Assembly (NCBI GenBank): GCA_017442535.1
Contig: JAFRZL010000015.1
Coordinates: forward strand, 80,995 to 144,994
Direction of reading: 5' to 3'
Length of the DNA: 64,000 bases
Source of the DNA: Bacillota bacterium
Lineage (GTDB): Bacteria; Bacillota; Clostridia; Lachnospirales; Bianqueaceae
The notes under the pieces were generated by a model, which was given only the letters and a program-made list of their open reading frames with translations, searched no databases and was not told the DNA's origin. Numbering within the stretch: position 1 is the stretch's first letter; the number at the start of each line of letters is the position of its first letter. Made by a program: the position numbers and the translations under genes. Shown piece after piece: positions 1 through 8,994 of the stretch.

Positions 1-1284
1 ATGGTGCTTTGTTTCGTACCGTTTGTAGTACTGTTTACGGTGATCTTCCGCAAATTCTCCCGCACGGCTCACCGCAAAGTCAACGATGCGACGACGGATA
101 TCAACACCTATCTGTCAGAGAACCTCTCCGGCATTAAGATCACACAGATCTTTAACCAGGAAGAGACCAAGATGCAGGAATTCATGGTCAAAAGCGATGC
201 CCTTAAGAAAGCCAAGCAGACACGCATGTTCGTGTTCGGCATCTTTCGTCCGATCGTATATATGCTCTATATTTCATCGGTCATGTGCCTCCTGTATATG
301 GGCGGACGGGGAGTGATCGAGCACCGGCAGTGGCTGGGACAGGTGATGACCTCGGGCATCATTGTCACCTTCTATATGTATATCTCCAAATTCTTCAATC
401 CGATCCAGAGCCTGGCGGAGCAGTTCGATAGTCTGCAGCAGGCCTTTGCCTCGGCGGAAAAGATTTTCACGATCATGGATATCGAGCCGGAGGTGGTGGA
501 TGTGCCTGATGCGGTTGAGCTGGATGAAATCCGCGGAGAGATCGAATTCCAGGATGTCTGGTTTGCGTATAAGCCGGATGAATGGGTACTGAAAGGCGTT
601 TCATTCCATGTAATGCCCAGGCAGACAGTGGCCTTTGTAGGTGCGACCGGATCAGGCAAGACAACGATCCTCTCGCTGATCTGCCGCAATTATGATATTC
701 AGAAAGGCCGGATCCTGATCGACGGGATCGACATCAAGCACATAAAGATCGCCAGCCTGCGTAAACATTTCGGGCAGATGCTGCAGGATGTATTCCTGTT
801 TTCCGGTGATATCCGAAGCAATATTCTGCTGCGGGAGACCGGGATCTCCGACAGCGAAGTAATGGAAGCCTGCCGCTATGTGAATGCGGATTCGTTTATT
901 AACAGGCTGGACGGAGGCCTGGATGAAGTTGTCCGTGAGCGCGGCAATAATTTTTCAGCTGGTCAGCGTCAGCTGCTGAGCTTTGCCCGTACCATCGTAC
1001 ACAAGCCCTCCGTGATCATTCTCGACGAAGCGACGGCCAATATCGACACGGAGACTGAGCTGCTGATCCAGGACTCTCTGGAGCGTATCAAGAATATCGG
1101 CACCATGCTGATCGTCGCGCATCGTCTGTCCACCATCCAGCATTCAGACAATATTATCGTCCTGTCCAACGGCGTGATCCTGGAGCAGGGCAATCATCAG
1201 GAGCTCCTGGCTAAACGGGGACAGTATTATAAGCTCTATTCGCTTCAGTTCAGCCGCCAGCAATTACTGACGGAAACCGAATAA
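1..1284 (+). CDS. ABC exporter, permease plus ATPase (5' end cut by the window)
   Basis: This is the C-terminal part of an ABC exporter half-transporter. The visible 427 residues hold the last transmembrane helices of the permease (about 1-130) and a complete nucleotide-binding domain (about 175-415). Walker A GATGSGKTT lies near residue 214, the signature FSAGQRQ near 318, and Walker B VIILDEATANID near 338, followed by the H-loop IVAHRLS. The catalytic Glu is present, so the ATPase should be active. A full exporter subunit is usually 570-620 residues, so about 150-200 residues probably lie upstream and the ATG at base 1 is likely internal. Such proteins dimerise in the membrane, often with a partner encoded just upstream, and export lipids, drugs or peptides. 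The substrate cannot be read from the sequence. Confidence 0.9.
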   Translation: MVLCFVPFVVLFTVIFRKFSRTAHRKVNDATTDINTYLSENLSGIKITQIFNQEETKMQEFMVKSDALKKAKQTRMFVFGIFRPIVYMLYISSVMCLLYMGGRGVIEHRQWLGQVMTSGIIVTFYMYISKFFNPIQSLAEQFDSLQQAFASAEKIFTIMDIEPEVVDVPDAVELDEIRGEIEFQDVWFAYKPDEWVLKGVSFHVMPRQTVAFVGATGSGKTTILSLICRNYDIQKGRILIDGIDIKHIKIASLRKHFGQMLQDVFLFSGDIRSNILLRETGISDSEVMEACRYVNADSFINRLDGGLDEVVRERGNNFSAGQRQLLSFARTIVHKPSVIILDEATANIDTETELLIQDSLERIKNIGTMLIVAHRLSTIQHSDNIIVLSNGVILEQGNHQELLAKRGQYYKLYSLQFSRQQLLTETE

Positions 1285-1328
1285 AGCAAGCTATCTGCGA
1301 GGGGATTCTGCGCCGCATCTTGCTTTTT
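1283..1328 (+). terminator. Probable rho-independent terminator of the ABC gene
   Basis: AAAGCAAG (1283-1290) pairs with CTTGCTTT (1319-1326) around a GC-rich inner stem, and a run of T follows. It begins at the stop codon of the ABC gene. The T-run overlaps the -35 region of the next promoter. Confidence 0.6.
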
Positions 1329-1348
1329 CGGCTGAAATATGCTATATT
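1320..1348 (+). promoter_or_regulatory. Promoter for the hydrolase operon
   Basis: TTGCTT (1320-1325), a 17-nt spacer and TATATT (1343-1348) form a plausible housekeeping sigma promoter about 30 nt upstream of the hydrolase start. Confidence 0.55.
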
Positions 1349-1378
1349 GATAATAATAATCCAAAAGGGGGATTCATC

Positions 1379-2467
1379 ATGTTAAATCAGGAAATGCGTG
1401 ATTTCTTTGAAGGAATTCTGGCACGCCGTTCGAATGAATACAGGGTCAGCGACGAGGACCTTGCATCCGTAGAAGCCCTGTGCGGGAAGCAGACTGCGAT
1501 CCGCACACGGCTTAAAGATCTGTTAAAGCTGGACGCCATCGCAGCGGAAGCCGGGATGGAGCGTTATGACAGCGAGGGACATGTCGCCAAGCTTCCCGCG
1601 CCGACGATCGTCGTCAACGAGCGGATCAATTGCGACGGCTATGTGCGAGAGCACTGGATGATGGAAGTGATGCCCGGAATCCATATGCCTTTGTATGTCC
1701 TTGTTCCGGACGGATTCAATAATAACAAAAAGCATACCGTCGTCCTGGCGGCTCATGGCCATGGTCCCGGCAAAGACGGTACGATCGGCAATATGCCCAA
1801 TCCGATCTTCGGACAGATCAATAGGGGCAGCAGCTACGGCGAACAGATGGTTAAGGCCGGATATATGGTCTATGCGCCCGATATGTGGGGCTTCGGCGAA
1901 CGCCGCGTGCTGGACCGCAGCCAGTACGGCGCTTCGGATTGCACCAAGCTTTCCGACGCGGCCGAGGCCTGCGGGTTTACGCTGCTTGGTCTCTTTGTCT
2001 GGGATCATATGCGGATCATCGATTATATGATGGCGCAGCCTTATTTCGGCAATGTGGTGATGATGGGCTTCTCCGGAGGCGGCGAGCAGACCATCTTTAC
2101 AACGGCGCTGGATGAGCGAATCGTCTGCGCGTACGCGGGCGGATACCTGCATCAGTTTAAGGGCGGCATGCTGTACAACCATATGTGCTCCTGCAATTTC
2201 GTTCCCGGACTGTTCAGGGATATGGAGCTCTCCGACGTGGCCGGACTGATCGCCCCGAGACCCATGCTGTATGAGAACGGTTTCCAGGATGGGCTGAACG
2301 GCGAAGGCGGTATCTGCAATGTGGAAGAAGCCGCGGACCGTATCCGCAAGGTATATGCCGTTTATGGCAAAGAAGACGCACTGGTAACCAATTTCTGGGA
2401 CGGCGGACATCAGTATAACGGCAGCAAAACACTGGACTTCTTTAGCACGAACGCTCAACTCGGATAA
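1379..2467 (+). CDS. Alpha/beta hydrolase, acetyl xylan esterase/dienelactone hydrolase type
   Basis: A 362-residue cytosolic alpha/beta hydrolase without a signal peptide. HGHGPGK near residue 123 fits an oxyanion-hole loop, and GFSGGGEQ near residue 223 is the G-x-S-x-G nucleophile elbow. An Asp/Glu and the late GGHQY His complete a likely triad. The length and the N-terminal helical segment match a family annotated as acetyl xylan esterases or generic esterases in gut Clostridia. The start is set by GGGGG 8 nt upstream of ATG 1379. It is the first gene of a run of closely spaced genes (15 nt to the next). The natural ester is unknown; removal of acetyl groups from plant sugars is an inference. 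Confidence 0.7.
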   Translation: MLNQEMRDFFEGILARRSNEYRVSDEDLASVEALCGKQTAIRTRLKDLLKLDAIAAEAGMERYDSEGHVAKLPAPTIVVNERINCDGYVREHWMMEVMPGIHMPLYVLVPDGFNNNKKHTVVLAAHGHGPGKDGTIGNMPNPIFGQINRGSSYGEQMVKAGYMVYAPDMWGFGERRVLDRSQYGASDCTKLSDAAEACGFTLLGLFVWDHMRIIDYMMAQPYFGNVVMMGFSGGGEQTIFTTALDERIVCAYAGGYLHQFKGGMLYNHMCSCNFVPGLFRDMELSDVAGLIAPRPMLYENGFQDGLNGEGGICNVEEAADRIRKVYAVYGKEDALVTNFWDGGHQYNGSKTLDFFSTNAQLG

Positions 2468-2482
2468 ATAGGAGGTTAGGGC

Positions 2483-3649
2483 ATGACTATAGTCGTTCCC
2501 ACCCTTTTCGGCCTGGAAGGCCTTGTCGCCGACGAACTGCGGTTTTTCGGCATGGAGCAGGTCCGGGCCGAGAACGGAAGAGTCCTGTTTGAAGGTGACC
2601 TGGAGGAAGCGGCCCGCGCCAATATCCGGCTTCGTATGGGTGAACGTGTGCTGCTGGAATTAAGCCGTTTTACCGCCGTGACCTTCGAGGAGTTATTTCA
2701 GGGCGTCCGTGACATTCCCTGGGAGTACTGGGTCGGGCGGACGGATACTTTCCCCGTGAAAGGCTGGTCGCTTAATTCCACCCTGCACAGCGTACCTGAC
2801 TGTCAGAGCATCATCAAAAAGGCGATCGTAGACAGGCTTTCATCCCATTATGGAATCGAATGGTTCGAAGAAACCGGCCCGACGGTTCAGATCCAGTTCT
2901 CCATCATGAAGGATGAGGTCAGTATAATGCTGGACACTTCCGGCCCTGGGCTGCACAAGCGCGGCTACCGCGCGAATGCCAATGAGGCTCCGCTCAGAGA
3001 GACGCTGGCGGCAGGAATGGTGGATCTGGCTCATGTAAGGCGCGACAGTACTGTATTGGATCCGATGTGCGGGTCGGGCACCATTCTGATCGAAGCTGCT
3101 TTGAAAGCACGCAATATCAGTCCTGGACTCACACGTCGCTTTGCCTGTGAGAAATGGAGCTGCTTCCCGGAGGAGATTTTCCCCCGTGAACGTGAAGCGG
3201 CCAGGGCGCTGATCCGCAAACCGGAAGGATTCCAGGCGATCGGCTATGATATTGATACGAATGCCGTGGAATTAACGGAGAGCAATGCACGCAAAGCCCA
3301 TGTGGAGGATCTGATCAAAGTCAGGAAACTGGACCTGCACCGTCTGATTCTGCCCAGAACGCCTCTGATTCTGATTACGAATCCTCCCTACGGCGAGCGT
3401 ATGCTGGACCGTCAGGAAGCGGAGGAGCTGTACCAGGTGCTCGGGTCGCGCTGTCACCCGCAGCCCGATCACTCCTATTATGTGATTACATCGGACGAAA
3501 AGTTTGAAGAGTATTTCGGCCGGCCTGCGGACAGGCGCCGCAAGCTTTACAACGGCATGCTGAAATGCAATCTGTATATGTATTATAAAAACAGCAATAG
3601 TGGAGGAAAGAACAATGAGTCAACAATCGGAAAACGTAACCCCCGATAA
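2483..3649 (+). CDS. THUMP-domain class I RNA methyltransferase (RlmL/YpsC type)
   Basis: 388 residues: an N-terminal ferredoxin-like/THUMP RNA-binding region (about 1-160), then a Rossmann methyltransferase domain. DPMCGSGTILIEAA near residue 192 binds SAM and NPPYGERM near residue 300 is the N6/N2-amino methylase motif. The family (COG0116) methylates a guanine in 23S rRNA; E. coli RlmL is the well-known relative. The start has a good AGGAGG 8-10 nt upstream. The 3' end overlaps the next gene by 35 nt, so the last dozen residues (polar, NNESTIGKRNPR) are read from sequence that also carries that gene's ribosome binding site and start. Confidence 0.85.
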   Translation: MTIVVPTLFGLEGLVADELRFFGMEQVRAENGRVLFEGDLEEAARANIRLRMGERVLLELSRFTAVTFEELFQGVRDIPWEYWVGRTDTFPVKGWSLNSTLHSVPDCQSIIKKAIVDRLSSHYGIEWFEETGPTVQIQFSIMKDEVSIMLDTSGPGLHKRGYRANANEAPLRETLAAGMVDLAHVRRDSTVLDPMCGSGTILIEAALKARNISPGLTRRFACEKWSCFPEEIFPREREAARALIRKPEGFQAIGYDIDTNAVELTESNARKAHVEDLIKVRKLDLHRLILPRTPLILITNPPYGERMLDRQEAEELYQVLGSRCHPQPDHSYYVITSDEKFEEYFGRPADRRRKLYNGMLKCNLYMYYKNSNSGGKNNESTIGKRNPR

Positions 3650-4472
3650 CTGCACACATGACTGCAGTACCTGCGGAGCCAACTGCGCATCGCGTGATCC
3701 CGCGAGCCTTCTGGAAAAGACGGCTGCCGGCACGAATATCAAACATGTCATCGCGGTCATGAGCGGCAAGGGAGGCGTGGGCAAGTCCATGGTCTCGTCC
3801 GAGATCGCGATCGGCCTGCGGGAGAAAGGTTTCAGTGTCGGTATTCTGGACGCTGATATCACCGGTCCCTCCATCCCCAAGGCCTTCGGCGTGCACATCA
3901 ATGATATTTCCGTACAGAATGAGCTGCTGGTTCCGGCGGTATCCGAGGGCGGAATCAAATTGATGAGCCTGAACCTGTTGATCGATGACGAGTCTTCACC
4001 TGTTGCCTGGCGCGGACCGATCATTGCAGGGACGGTCAAGCAGTTCTGGACCGATGTCATGTGGGGTGAGCTGGATTATCTGGTTATCGACATGCCTCCC
4101 GGCACCGGCGACGTACCTCTGACGGTATTCCAGAGCATTCCGGTTGATGGAATCGTGGTCGTAACTTCTCCACAGGAACTCGTCGGCCTGATCGTAGAAA
4201 AAGCGGTCCGCCTGGCCGGTTCGATGCAGAAGAAGATCCTCGGCATTGTCGAGAATATGAGCTATGTGGTATGCCCTCACTGCGGTGAAGTGCTCAGGAT
4301 CTTCGGTGAGAGTCATGTGGAAGAGATCGCGGATCGCTACGGTCTGGAAGTTCTGGGCCAGATCCCGATGGACGGCAGTCTTGCGGCGGCCGTGGACCGG
4401 GGCGCTGTTGAGAAGCTTTCCACCACCTATTTTGAAGGTCTTGTCGACCGCATTACAGAATTAATGCCCTGA
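3615..4472 (+). CDS. Mrp/ApbC-type Fe-S cluster carrier ATPase
   Basis: A P-loop ATPase of the Mrp/NBP35 family, which binds a 4Fe-4S cluster and passes it to target proteins. From ATG 3615 (GGAGG at 3602-3606; an in-frame GTG at 3600 is less likely because the ribosome binding site lies inside that extension) it is 285 residues. The N-terminus has four Cys (13, 17, 20, 24), as in NBP35-like proteins. The deviant Walker A GKGGVGKS is at 51-58, and the cluster-binding CPHC is near residue 221. DADITGPSIP and DMPPGTGD are family motifs. It overlaps the methyltransferase gene by 35 nt, so translation is probably coupled. Confidence 0.9.
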   Translation: MSQQSENVTPDNCTHDCSTCGANCASRDPASLLEKTAAGTNIKHVIAVMSGKGGVGKSMVSSEIAIGLREKGFSVGILDADITGPSIPKAFGVHINDISVQNELLVPAVSEGGIKLMSLNLLIDDESSPVAWRGPIIAGTVKQFWTDVMWGELDYLVIDMPPGTGDVPLTVFQSIPVDGIVVVTSPQELVGLIVEKAVRLAGSMQKKILGIVENMSYVVCPHCGEVLRIFGESHVEEIADRYGLEVLGQIPMDGSLAAAVDRGAVEKLSTTYFEGLVDRITELMP

Positions 4473-4494
4473 TACAAAACAAAGGAGGATTATG

Positions 4495-5304
4495 ATGCAG
4501 ACGATTTACAAGGCTTTTCCCGGCGGCAAGCACAAAGTGCTTACCATGAGCTATGATGACGGACGAGAAGAAGACGTGCGCCTGATCTCGATTTTCAGAA
4601 AATACGGGATCAAAGGTACGTTTCATCTGAACAGCGGATTGTATGACGATCCGGTCTACAGACGCAATCCCAAGGAACAGATCAGAGATCTGTATGAGGG
4701 AATGGAGATTTCATGCCATACCTATACGCATCCGACGATCGCACGCTGCCCCAGCACCGAAATGGTAAAGCAGACGCTTAAAGACCGCGAGGAGCTGGAA
4801 GCGATCGCGGGCTATACGGTTCGCGGAATGTCCTATCCCAACGGTTCCTACAGCCGTGAGGTGATCAAGGCCATGGAAGTCTGCGGTATCGAGTATTCCC
4901 GCACTGTGCTTTCCACCTTCCGTTTTGACATGCCGACTGATTTCATGGAGTGGAATCCGACCTGCCATCATAAGGCGAACGGACGATTGCTGGAGCTCGG
5001 CCAGCAGTTCCTTGACCTGCACAAGACCCAGTATCTGTATATGATGTATGTCTGGGGACACAGCTATGAATTCGGCATTGACAATAACTGGGACCTGATC
5101 GAAGACTTCTGCCGGCTGATGGGCGGAAAAGACGATATCTGGTATGCGACCAATATCGAGATCGTCGATTATCTGAAGGCCTGGGATCAGCTTAAATTCT
5201 CAGCTGACGGCACTTTCTGCTACAACCCGACGGCACTCAGTCTGTGGGTGGAGGTCAATAAGAAGGCCTATGAAGTCCGTCCCGGGGAAACGCTTCATTT
5301 CTAA
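4495..5304 (+). CDS. Polysaccharide deacetylase family protein
   Basis: A NodB-fold carbohydrate esterase 4 relative of about 269 residues. SYDDGREED near residue 20 provides the catalytic Asp and metal-binding Asp, SCHTYTHPTI near residue 77 supplies the H-x3-H metal ligands, and GMSYPNGSY near residue 110 matches motif 3. No signal peptide or membrane helix is visible, so it is probably cytosolic, unlike enzymes acting on peptidoglycan. GGAGG at 4484-4488 is 6 nt from ATG 4495 and only 3 nt from the tandem ATG at 4492, so 4495 is preferred. Members with this compact single-domain layout often act on small N-acetylated sugars; the substrate here is unknown. Confidence 0.75.
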   Translation: MQTIYKAFPGGKHKVLTMSYDDGREEDVRLISIFRKYGIKGTFHLNSGLYDDPVYRRNPKEQIRDLYEGMEISCHTYTHPTIARCPSTEMVKQTLKDREELEAIAGYTVRGMSYPNGSYSREVIKAMEVCGIEYSRTVLSTFRFDMPTDFMEWNPTCHHKANGRLLELGQQFLDLHKTQYLYMMYVWGHSYEFGIDNNWDLIEDFCRLMGGKDDIWYATNIEIVDYLKAWDQLKFSADGTFCYNPTALSLWVEVNKKAYEVRPGETLHF

Positions 5305-5305
5305 G

Positions 5306-5992
5306 ATGAATTACGCATTTCCCGAAGGGTTGAAGGCAGCGATTTTTGACATGGACGGGACGGTGTTGGACTCCATGGGGATGTGGCCCGAAGTAGACCG
5401 CATTTTCCTGGAGAATCATGGCCTCGTCTATACACCGGATTATAATGCGGCTGTTAAAACCATGCATTATCCGGAAGCGGCCCGGTATACGATCGACCGC
5501 TACGGGCTCAGGCTGACGCCGGAAGAAGTCATGAAGGAATGGGATGATCTGGCGCTCTTCGAGTATGAAGGACGGATCGGACCCAAGCCTTTTGTCGCGG
5601 AATATCTGGAAGCCCTGCGAAGAAATCATATTAAAACGGCTCTGGCGACGGTATCGCCGGAGCCGTATTATAAGGCGGGGCTTGAGAGTAATCATCTGAT
5701 GCATCTTTTTGACCTGACAACGGATCTGTCCCCCGTCACGCGTGGCAAACACTATCCGGACCTCTTCCTGTATGTTGCCAAAAGCCTGGGGTGCCGGCCG
5801 GAGGAGTGTCTGGTGTTCGAAGACAGTCTGCATTCCCTGCAGGGCGCCAAAAAGGGGGGCTTCCGCCTGTGTGCGGTCTATGACCGGTATTCAGCCGATC
5901 AGTATGCGGATATGCTTGCCATCTGTGATTACTGTCTGACTGATTACCGTGAGGGAACGCGTCCGGTTGATTCAGACAGCGGCCTCCTCTAA
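5306..5992 (+). CDS. HAD-superfamily phosphatase (beta-phosphoglucomutase-like)
   Basis: A 228-residue haloacid-dehalogenase hydrolase with an alpha-helical cap. FDMDGTVLDS near residue 14 has the nucleophile and acid/base Asp, TALATVSPEP near 113 fits the Thr/Ser motif 2, and CLVFEDSLHSLQGAKK near 170 holds the late Asp pair that binds Mg2+. ATG 5306 follows the deacetylase stop by a single base, so translation is probably coupled; a longer reading from 5270 lacks a ribosome binding site. The 3' end overlaps the convergent MATE gene by 21 nt. It likely dephosphorylates a small sugar or nucleotide; the substrate is not predictable. Confidence 0.8.
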   Translation: MNYAFPEGLKAAIFDMDGTVLDSMGMWPEVDRIFLENHGLVYTPDYNAAVKTMHYPEAARYTIDRYGLRLTPEEVMKEWDDLALFEYEGRIGPKPFVAEYLEALRRNHIKTALATVSPEPYYKAGLESNHLMHLFDLTTDLSPVTRGKHYPDLFLYVAKSLGCRPEECLVFEDSLHSLQGAKKGGFRLCAVYDRYSADQYADMLAICDYCLTDYREGTRPVDSDSGLL

Positions 5993-7339
5993 AGCGATGC
6001 TTCTGCGGAGCCTGCCGATCTCTACATAATAGGAGATCGAGAGAAAAATGGCTGCTCCCGACCATGCCGCCACCTCCGCGACAAAGAGCCCTGTTTCACC
6101 GATGATGCCGGGTAAGAGCAGAGCGCTCCCGACACGCATGATCAGTTCAAGCACGCCTGAAAGCATCGGAATGATGGTATTTCCCATGCCCTGCAGCGCG
6201 GAACGGTAGACATAAAGCATGTACAGGACCGGCAGAAAAAGGCACATTATCATCAGATATTTCTGTGCATAAGCGAAAACGGTCCGGACCTCATCCGGGC
6301 TGCCCGAGATAAAGAGCATGATAAGAGGCGTGGAAAACAACCAGATCAGTCCCGCCAGGGCGGAGGATGTCAGAAGTGCCATCCATACGCCGGAATGAAC
6401 CCCATGATGAATACGGCGCGGATTACGCGCACCCAGATTCTGGCCTGTGAAAGACGCTATGGCGAACCCGAATGAAGTCGCCGCGATCTCCAGCAGGCCA
6501 TACATTTTGCTCGTGGTCGTATAACCCGCAACAAAAAGCGTTCCGAATGAATTGACGACTGCCTGGACGGCCAGCCCTCCGACCGAGATCGTGACATTCT
6601 GGAAAGCCATGGGCAACGCGAGCTTCATCAGATGGGAGGAAAGACCTTTCTCACGTCTGAAATCTTCACGTGACAGCCGCACTTCGGGCATACGGGAGAG
6701 CCCCAGAAAGCATATCAGGAAGGAAACGGTCTGAGACGCGACGGTCGCGGCAGCCGCACCTGCGATACCCCATCCAAGCTGCAGGACGAAAACAAGATCC
6801 AGTATAATATTGATGATGCAGGCAGAGAGCATCGCAAGTAAAGGCGTCCTGCTGTTCCCGAGCGCCCTTAGAATTGCGGCCGCCAGATTGTACGCGGCTG
6901 CGATCAGAATGGCGGCATAGCGTATCCGCATATAAAGAGCCGCTTCAGCAATGATGTCGGAAGGAGTACCAAGCAGACGGAGAGTAGGGTAGACCATGCT
7001 CTCACTGAATACCGTCAGCACGATTCCGATTATGAGCGCAAGACGGATCGCATGAGCGATGGTGCGGCGGAGCTTCAGCAGGTCGCCTGCTCCGAAATCC
7101 TGCGCACACTGCAGAGAAAAACCCTGCATAAAGCCCATTACTGTAGAGAACATCAGCCAGTTGATCCAATCGGTCGTACCGACCGCCGCGAGAGCGCGGA
7201 CGCCCAGGCCTTTGCCGACGACCGCGGTATCAACCATGGTATAGAGTTCTTCAAATACATTGGCAGCCATGAGCGGCAGAGCAAACAGTAAAATCAGTTT
7301 CGCCGGCGAACCATGAGTCAGATCCTTTGCCCTTGCCAT
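5972..7339 (-). CDS. MATE-family multidrug/Na+ antiporter
   Basis: A 455-residue integral membrane protein with about twelve hydrophobic helices in two related halves, typical of MATE exporters of the NorM/DinF branch, which move cationic drugs or metabolites out in exchange for Na+ or H+. Family features are LFALPLMAANVFEELYTMVDT near the N-terminus and the matching second-half entry MKLALPMAFQNVTISVGG near residue 235. The start is ATG 7339 with GGGGGG 6 nt upstream; the TTG at 7345 is too close to that site. It lies just downstream of the tRNA-Thr gene on the same strand and may be partly transcribed from its promoter. Confidence 0.85.
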   Translation of the reverse strand: MARAKDLTHGSPAKLILLFALPLMAANVFEELYTMVDTAVVGKGLGVRALAAVGTTDWINWLMFSTVMGFMQGFSLQCAQDFGAGDLLKLRRTIAHAIRLALIIGIVLTVFSESMVYPTLRLLGTPSDIIAEAALYMRIRYAAILIAAAYNLAAAILRALGNSRTPLLAMLSACIINIILDLVFVLQLGWGIAGAAAATVASQTVSFLICFLGLSRMPEVRLSREDFRREKGLSSHLMKLALPMAFQNVTISVGGLAVQAVVNSFGTLFVAGYTTTSKMYGLLEIAATSFGFAIASFTGQNLGARNPRRIHHGVHSGVWMALLTSSALAGLIWLFSTPLIMLFISGSPDEVRTVFAYAQKYLMIMCLFLPVLYMLYVYRSALQGMGNTIIPMLSGVLELIMRVGSALLLPGIIGETGLFVAEVAAWSGAAIFLSISYYVEIGRLRRSIALEEAAV

Positions 7340-7367
7340 CGCCAACCCCCCTTTTGCAATAAAAAAG

Positions 7368-7440
7368 AGCTACTAATCGGATTCGAACCGATGACCTACG
7401 CATTACGAGTGCGTCGCTCTACCTGCTGAGCCATAGTAGC
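7368..7440 (-). tRNA. tRNA-Thr (anticodon CGU)
   Basis: On the minus strand the acceptor stem GCTACTA/TAGTAGC, D-arm GGCTCAGCAGGTAGAGC, anticodon stem ACGCA/TGCGT with loop CTCGTAA, and T-arm with GGTTCGAATCC fold into a standard cloverleaf. The anticodon CGT is complementary to 7405-7407 and reads the Thr codon ACG. The discriminator base is T and no CCA is encoded. A T-rich run follows directly. Confidence 0.95.
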
Positions 7441-7456
7441 ATCTTGGACGGGTATT

Positions 7457-7485
7457 ATAATACCCTAAACGCGCCAAAATGTCAA
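7457..7485 (-). promoter_or_regulatory. Promoter of the tRNA-Thr gene
   Basis: On the minus strand, TTGACA (7480-7485), a 17-nt spacer and TATTAT (7457-7462) lie 16 nt upstream of the tRNA 5' end. The -35 is a perfect consensus, as expected for a stable RNA gene. Confidence 0.8.
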
Positions 7486-7514
7486 GACATTTATGCAAAT
7501 ATTTTTACGGGATT

Positions 7515-7544
7515 ATTCCCATAAGCCGGAAAGTATGGTATAAT
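7515..7544 (+). promoter_or_regulatory. Extended -10 promoter for uxaC
   Basis: TGGTATAAT (7536-7544) is an extended -10 element with a perfect TATAAT. The -35 region near 7515 is weak. It is 50 nt upstream of the chosen uxaC start. Confidence 0.6.
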
Positions 7545-7593
7545 AGTCATAGGTATGTATTTCAACATTATAATGAAAGGAATGGTATCCAAC

Positions 7594-8994
7594 ATGCAAC
7601 CCTTTATGAATGATGATTTTCTGCTCAAAACCGAGACAGCGAGGCATCTTTTCCATACGTATGCCGAGAGCCTGCCTATTTTTGACTATCATTGTCATAT
7701 CAGTCCCAAGGAAATCTGGGAGAATAAGTCTTATGAGAACATCACGCAGGTATGGCTCTATGGAGATCACTACAAGTGGAGAATCATGCGCGCGGTCGGT
7801 ATCGATGAGAAGTATATCACCGGTGACGGAACCGATTATGAGAAATTCCTGGCTTATGCCAAGGCCTTGTCTCTGGCCATCGGCAATCCCCTGTATCATT
7901 GGTCGCATTTGGAACTGAAGCATTATTTCGGAATCGACGAGACGCTGAACGAGAAGTCCGCGCCCGCGATCTGGGAGAAAGCAAATGCTGCGCTTAAAGA
8001 GCTTCCCTGCCGCAAACTGATCGAGATGAGCAATGTGGCGCTGATCGCGACGACCGATGACCCTATCGACTCTCTGGAGTATCATAAGCTGATCCGTGAA
8101 GAAGGCGCGATGAAGACCAAAGTCCTTCCCGCTTTCCGTCCTGACAAGGCCGTGGATCCCACTCGTGCGGATTTTGCGGAATACATGGGCAAGCTCTCCG
8201 AAGTCAGCGGCGTGGATATCCGTACCTTTGCCGATGTCAAGGAAGCGCTGCATAAACGTCTGGCTTTCTTCCATGAAAATGGCAGCCGTGTTTCCGACCA
8301 TGCGCTGGATTATATTCCTTTTGTCGAAGCTACCGAGGCCGAAGTCAATGCCGTTCTGGCCAAAGCGCTGCTCGGACAGCCTCTGACACAGGTCGAGCGT
8401 GATCAGTACCGTACCGCGATCGTCAAGTTCCTGGCGGCTGAGTATCATGATCTGGGATGGGTCATGCAGTGGCATATCGCTTCCATCCGCGACAATAATA
8501 AGCGTCTGTACAGAAAGCTCGGCGTCGATGTCGGTAATGACGCGATCCTTGACGTGCATCTGGCCCGCAACCTCTCGGCTCTGATGAATGCCTGTGCCGA
8601 GGATGACAAGCTTCCGCGCACGATTCTCTATAGCCTGAATCCCAACGACAATTATACGCTGATGACCGTCGGCGGCTGCTTCCAGGGCGAGGGCGTCTTC
8701 GGCAAGATCCAGCTTGGCTCCGCTTGGTGGTTCAATGATCACATTGACGGCATGACCGATCAGCTGCGCGCCTTCGCGAATGTCGGCGTACTGGGAACCT
8801 TTATCGGTATGCTGACCGACTCCCGCAGCTTCCTTTCCTACTTTCGTCATGAGTATTTCCGCCGCATCCTTTGCAACCTGATCGGTGAGTGGGTGGAGAA
8901 TGGCGAATATCCCAATGATGAGGAGACGCTGGCGCAGATCGTTGAAGGCATCAGTTTCAAGAACGCCGTCAAGTATTTCAATATTGAGCTCTAA
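7594..8994 (+). CDS. uxaC: Uronate (glucuronate/galacturonate) isomerase
   Basis: UxaC converts D-glucuronate to D-fructuronate and D-galacturonate to D-tagaturonate, the first cytosolic step in using pectin and glucuronide sugars. The 466-residue protein matches the family along its length: FDYHCHISPKEIW near residue 27 carries the H-x-H metal site of this amidohydrolase-fold enzyme. ALIATTDDP and GWVMQWHI are conserved, as are the late WWFNDH and GMLTDSRSF segments. Start ATG 7594 gives the usual N-terminus MQPFMNDDFLL; AAAGGA is 12 nt upstream, and two earlier in-frame ATGs have no better site. No other uronate gene is adjacent, but a GPH-type symporter lies further along. The pseudouridine synthase gene overlaps it by 1 nt. 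Confidence 0.93.
   Translation: MQPFMNDDFLLKTETARHLFHTYAESLPIFDYHCHISPKEIWENKSYENITQVWLYGDHYKWRIMRAVGIDEKYITGDGTDYEKFLAYAKALSLAIGNPLYHWSHLELKHYFGIDETLNEKSAPAIWEKANAALKELPCRKLIEMSNVALIATTDDPIDSLEYHKLIREEGAMKTKVLPAFRPDKAVDPTRADFAEYMGKLSEVSGVDIRTFADVKEALHKRLAFFHENGSRVSDHALDYIPFVEATEAEVNAVLAKALLGQPLTQVERDQYRTAIVKFLAAEYHDLGWVMQWHIASIRDNNKRLYRKLGVDVGNDAILDVHLARNLSALMNACAEDDKLPRTILYSLNPNDNYTLMTVGGCFQGEGVFGKIQLGSAWWFNDHIDGMTDQLRAFANVGVLGTFIGMLTDSRSFLSYFRHEYFRRILCNLIGEWVENGEYPNDEETLAQIVEGISFKNAVKYFNIEL

Noticed and set aside
1523..2458. Minus-strand open frame of 311 codons
   Set aside because: Opposite the alpha/beta hydrolase gene; no start signal or domain.
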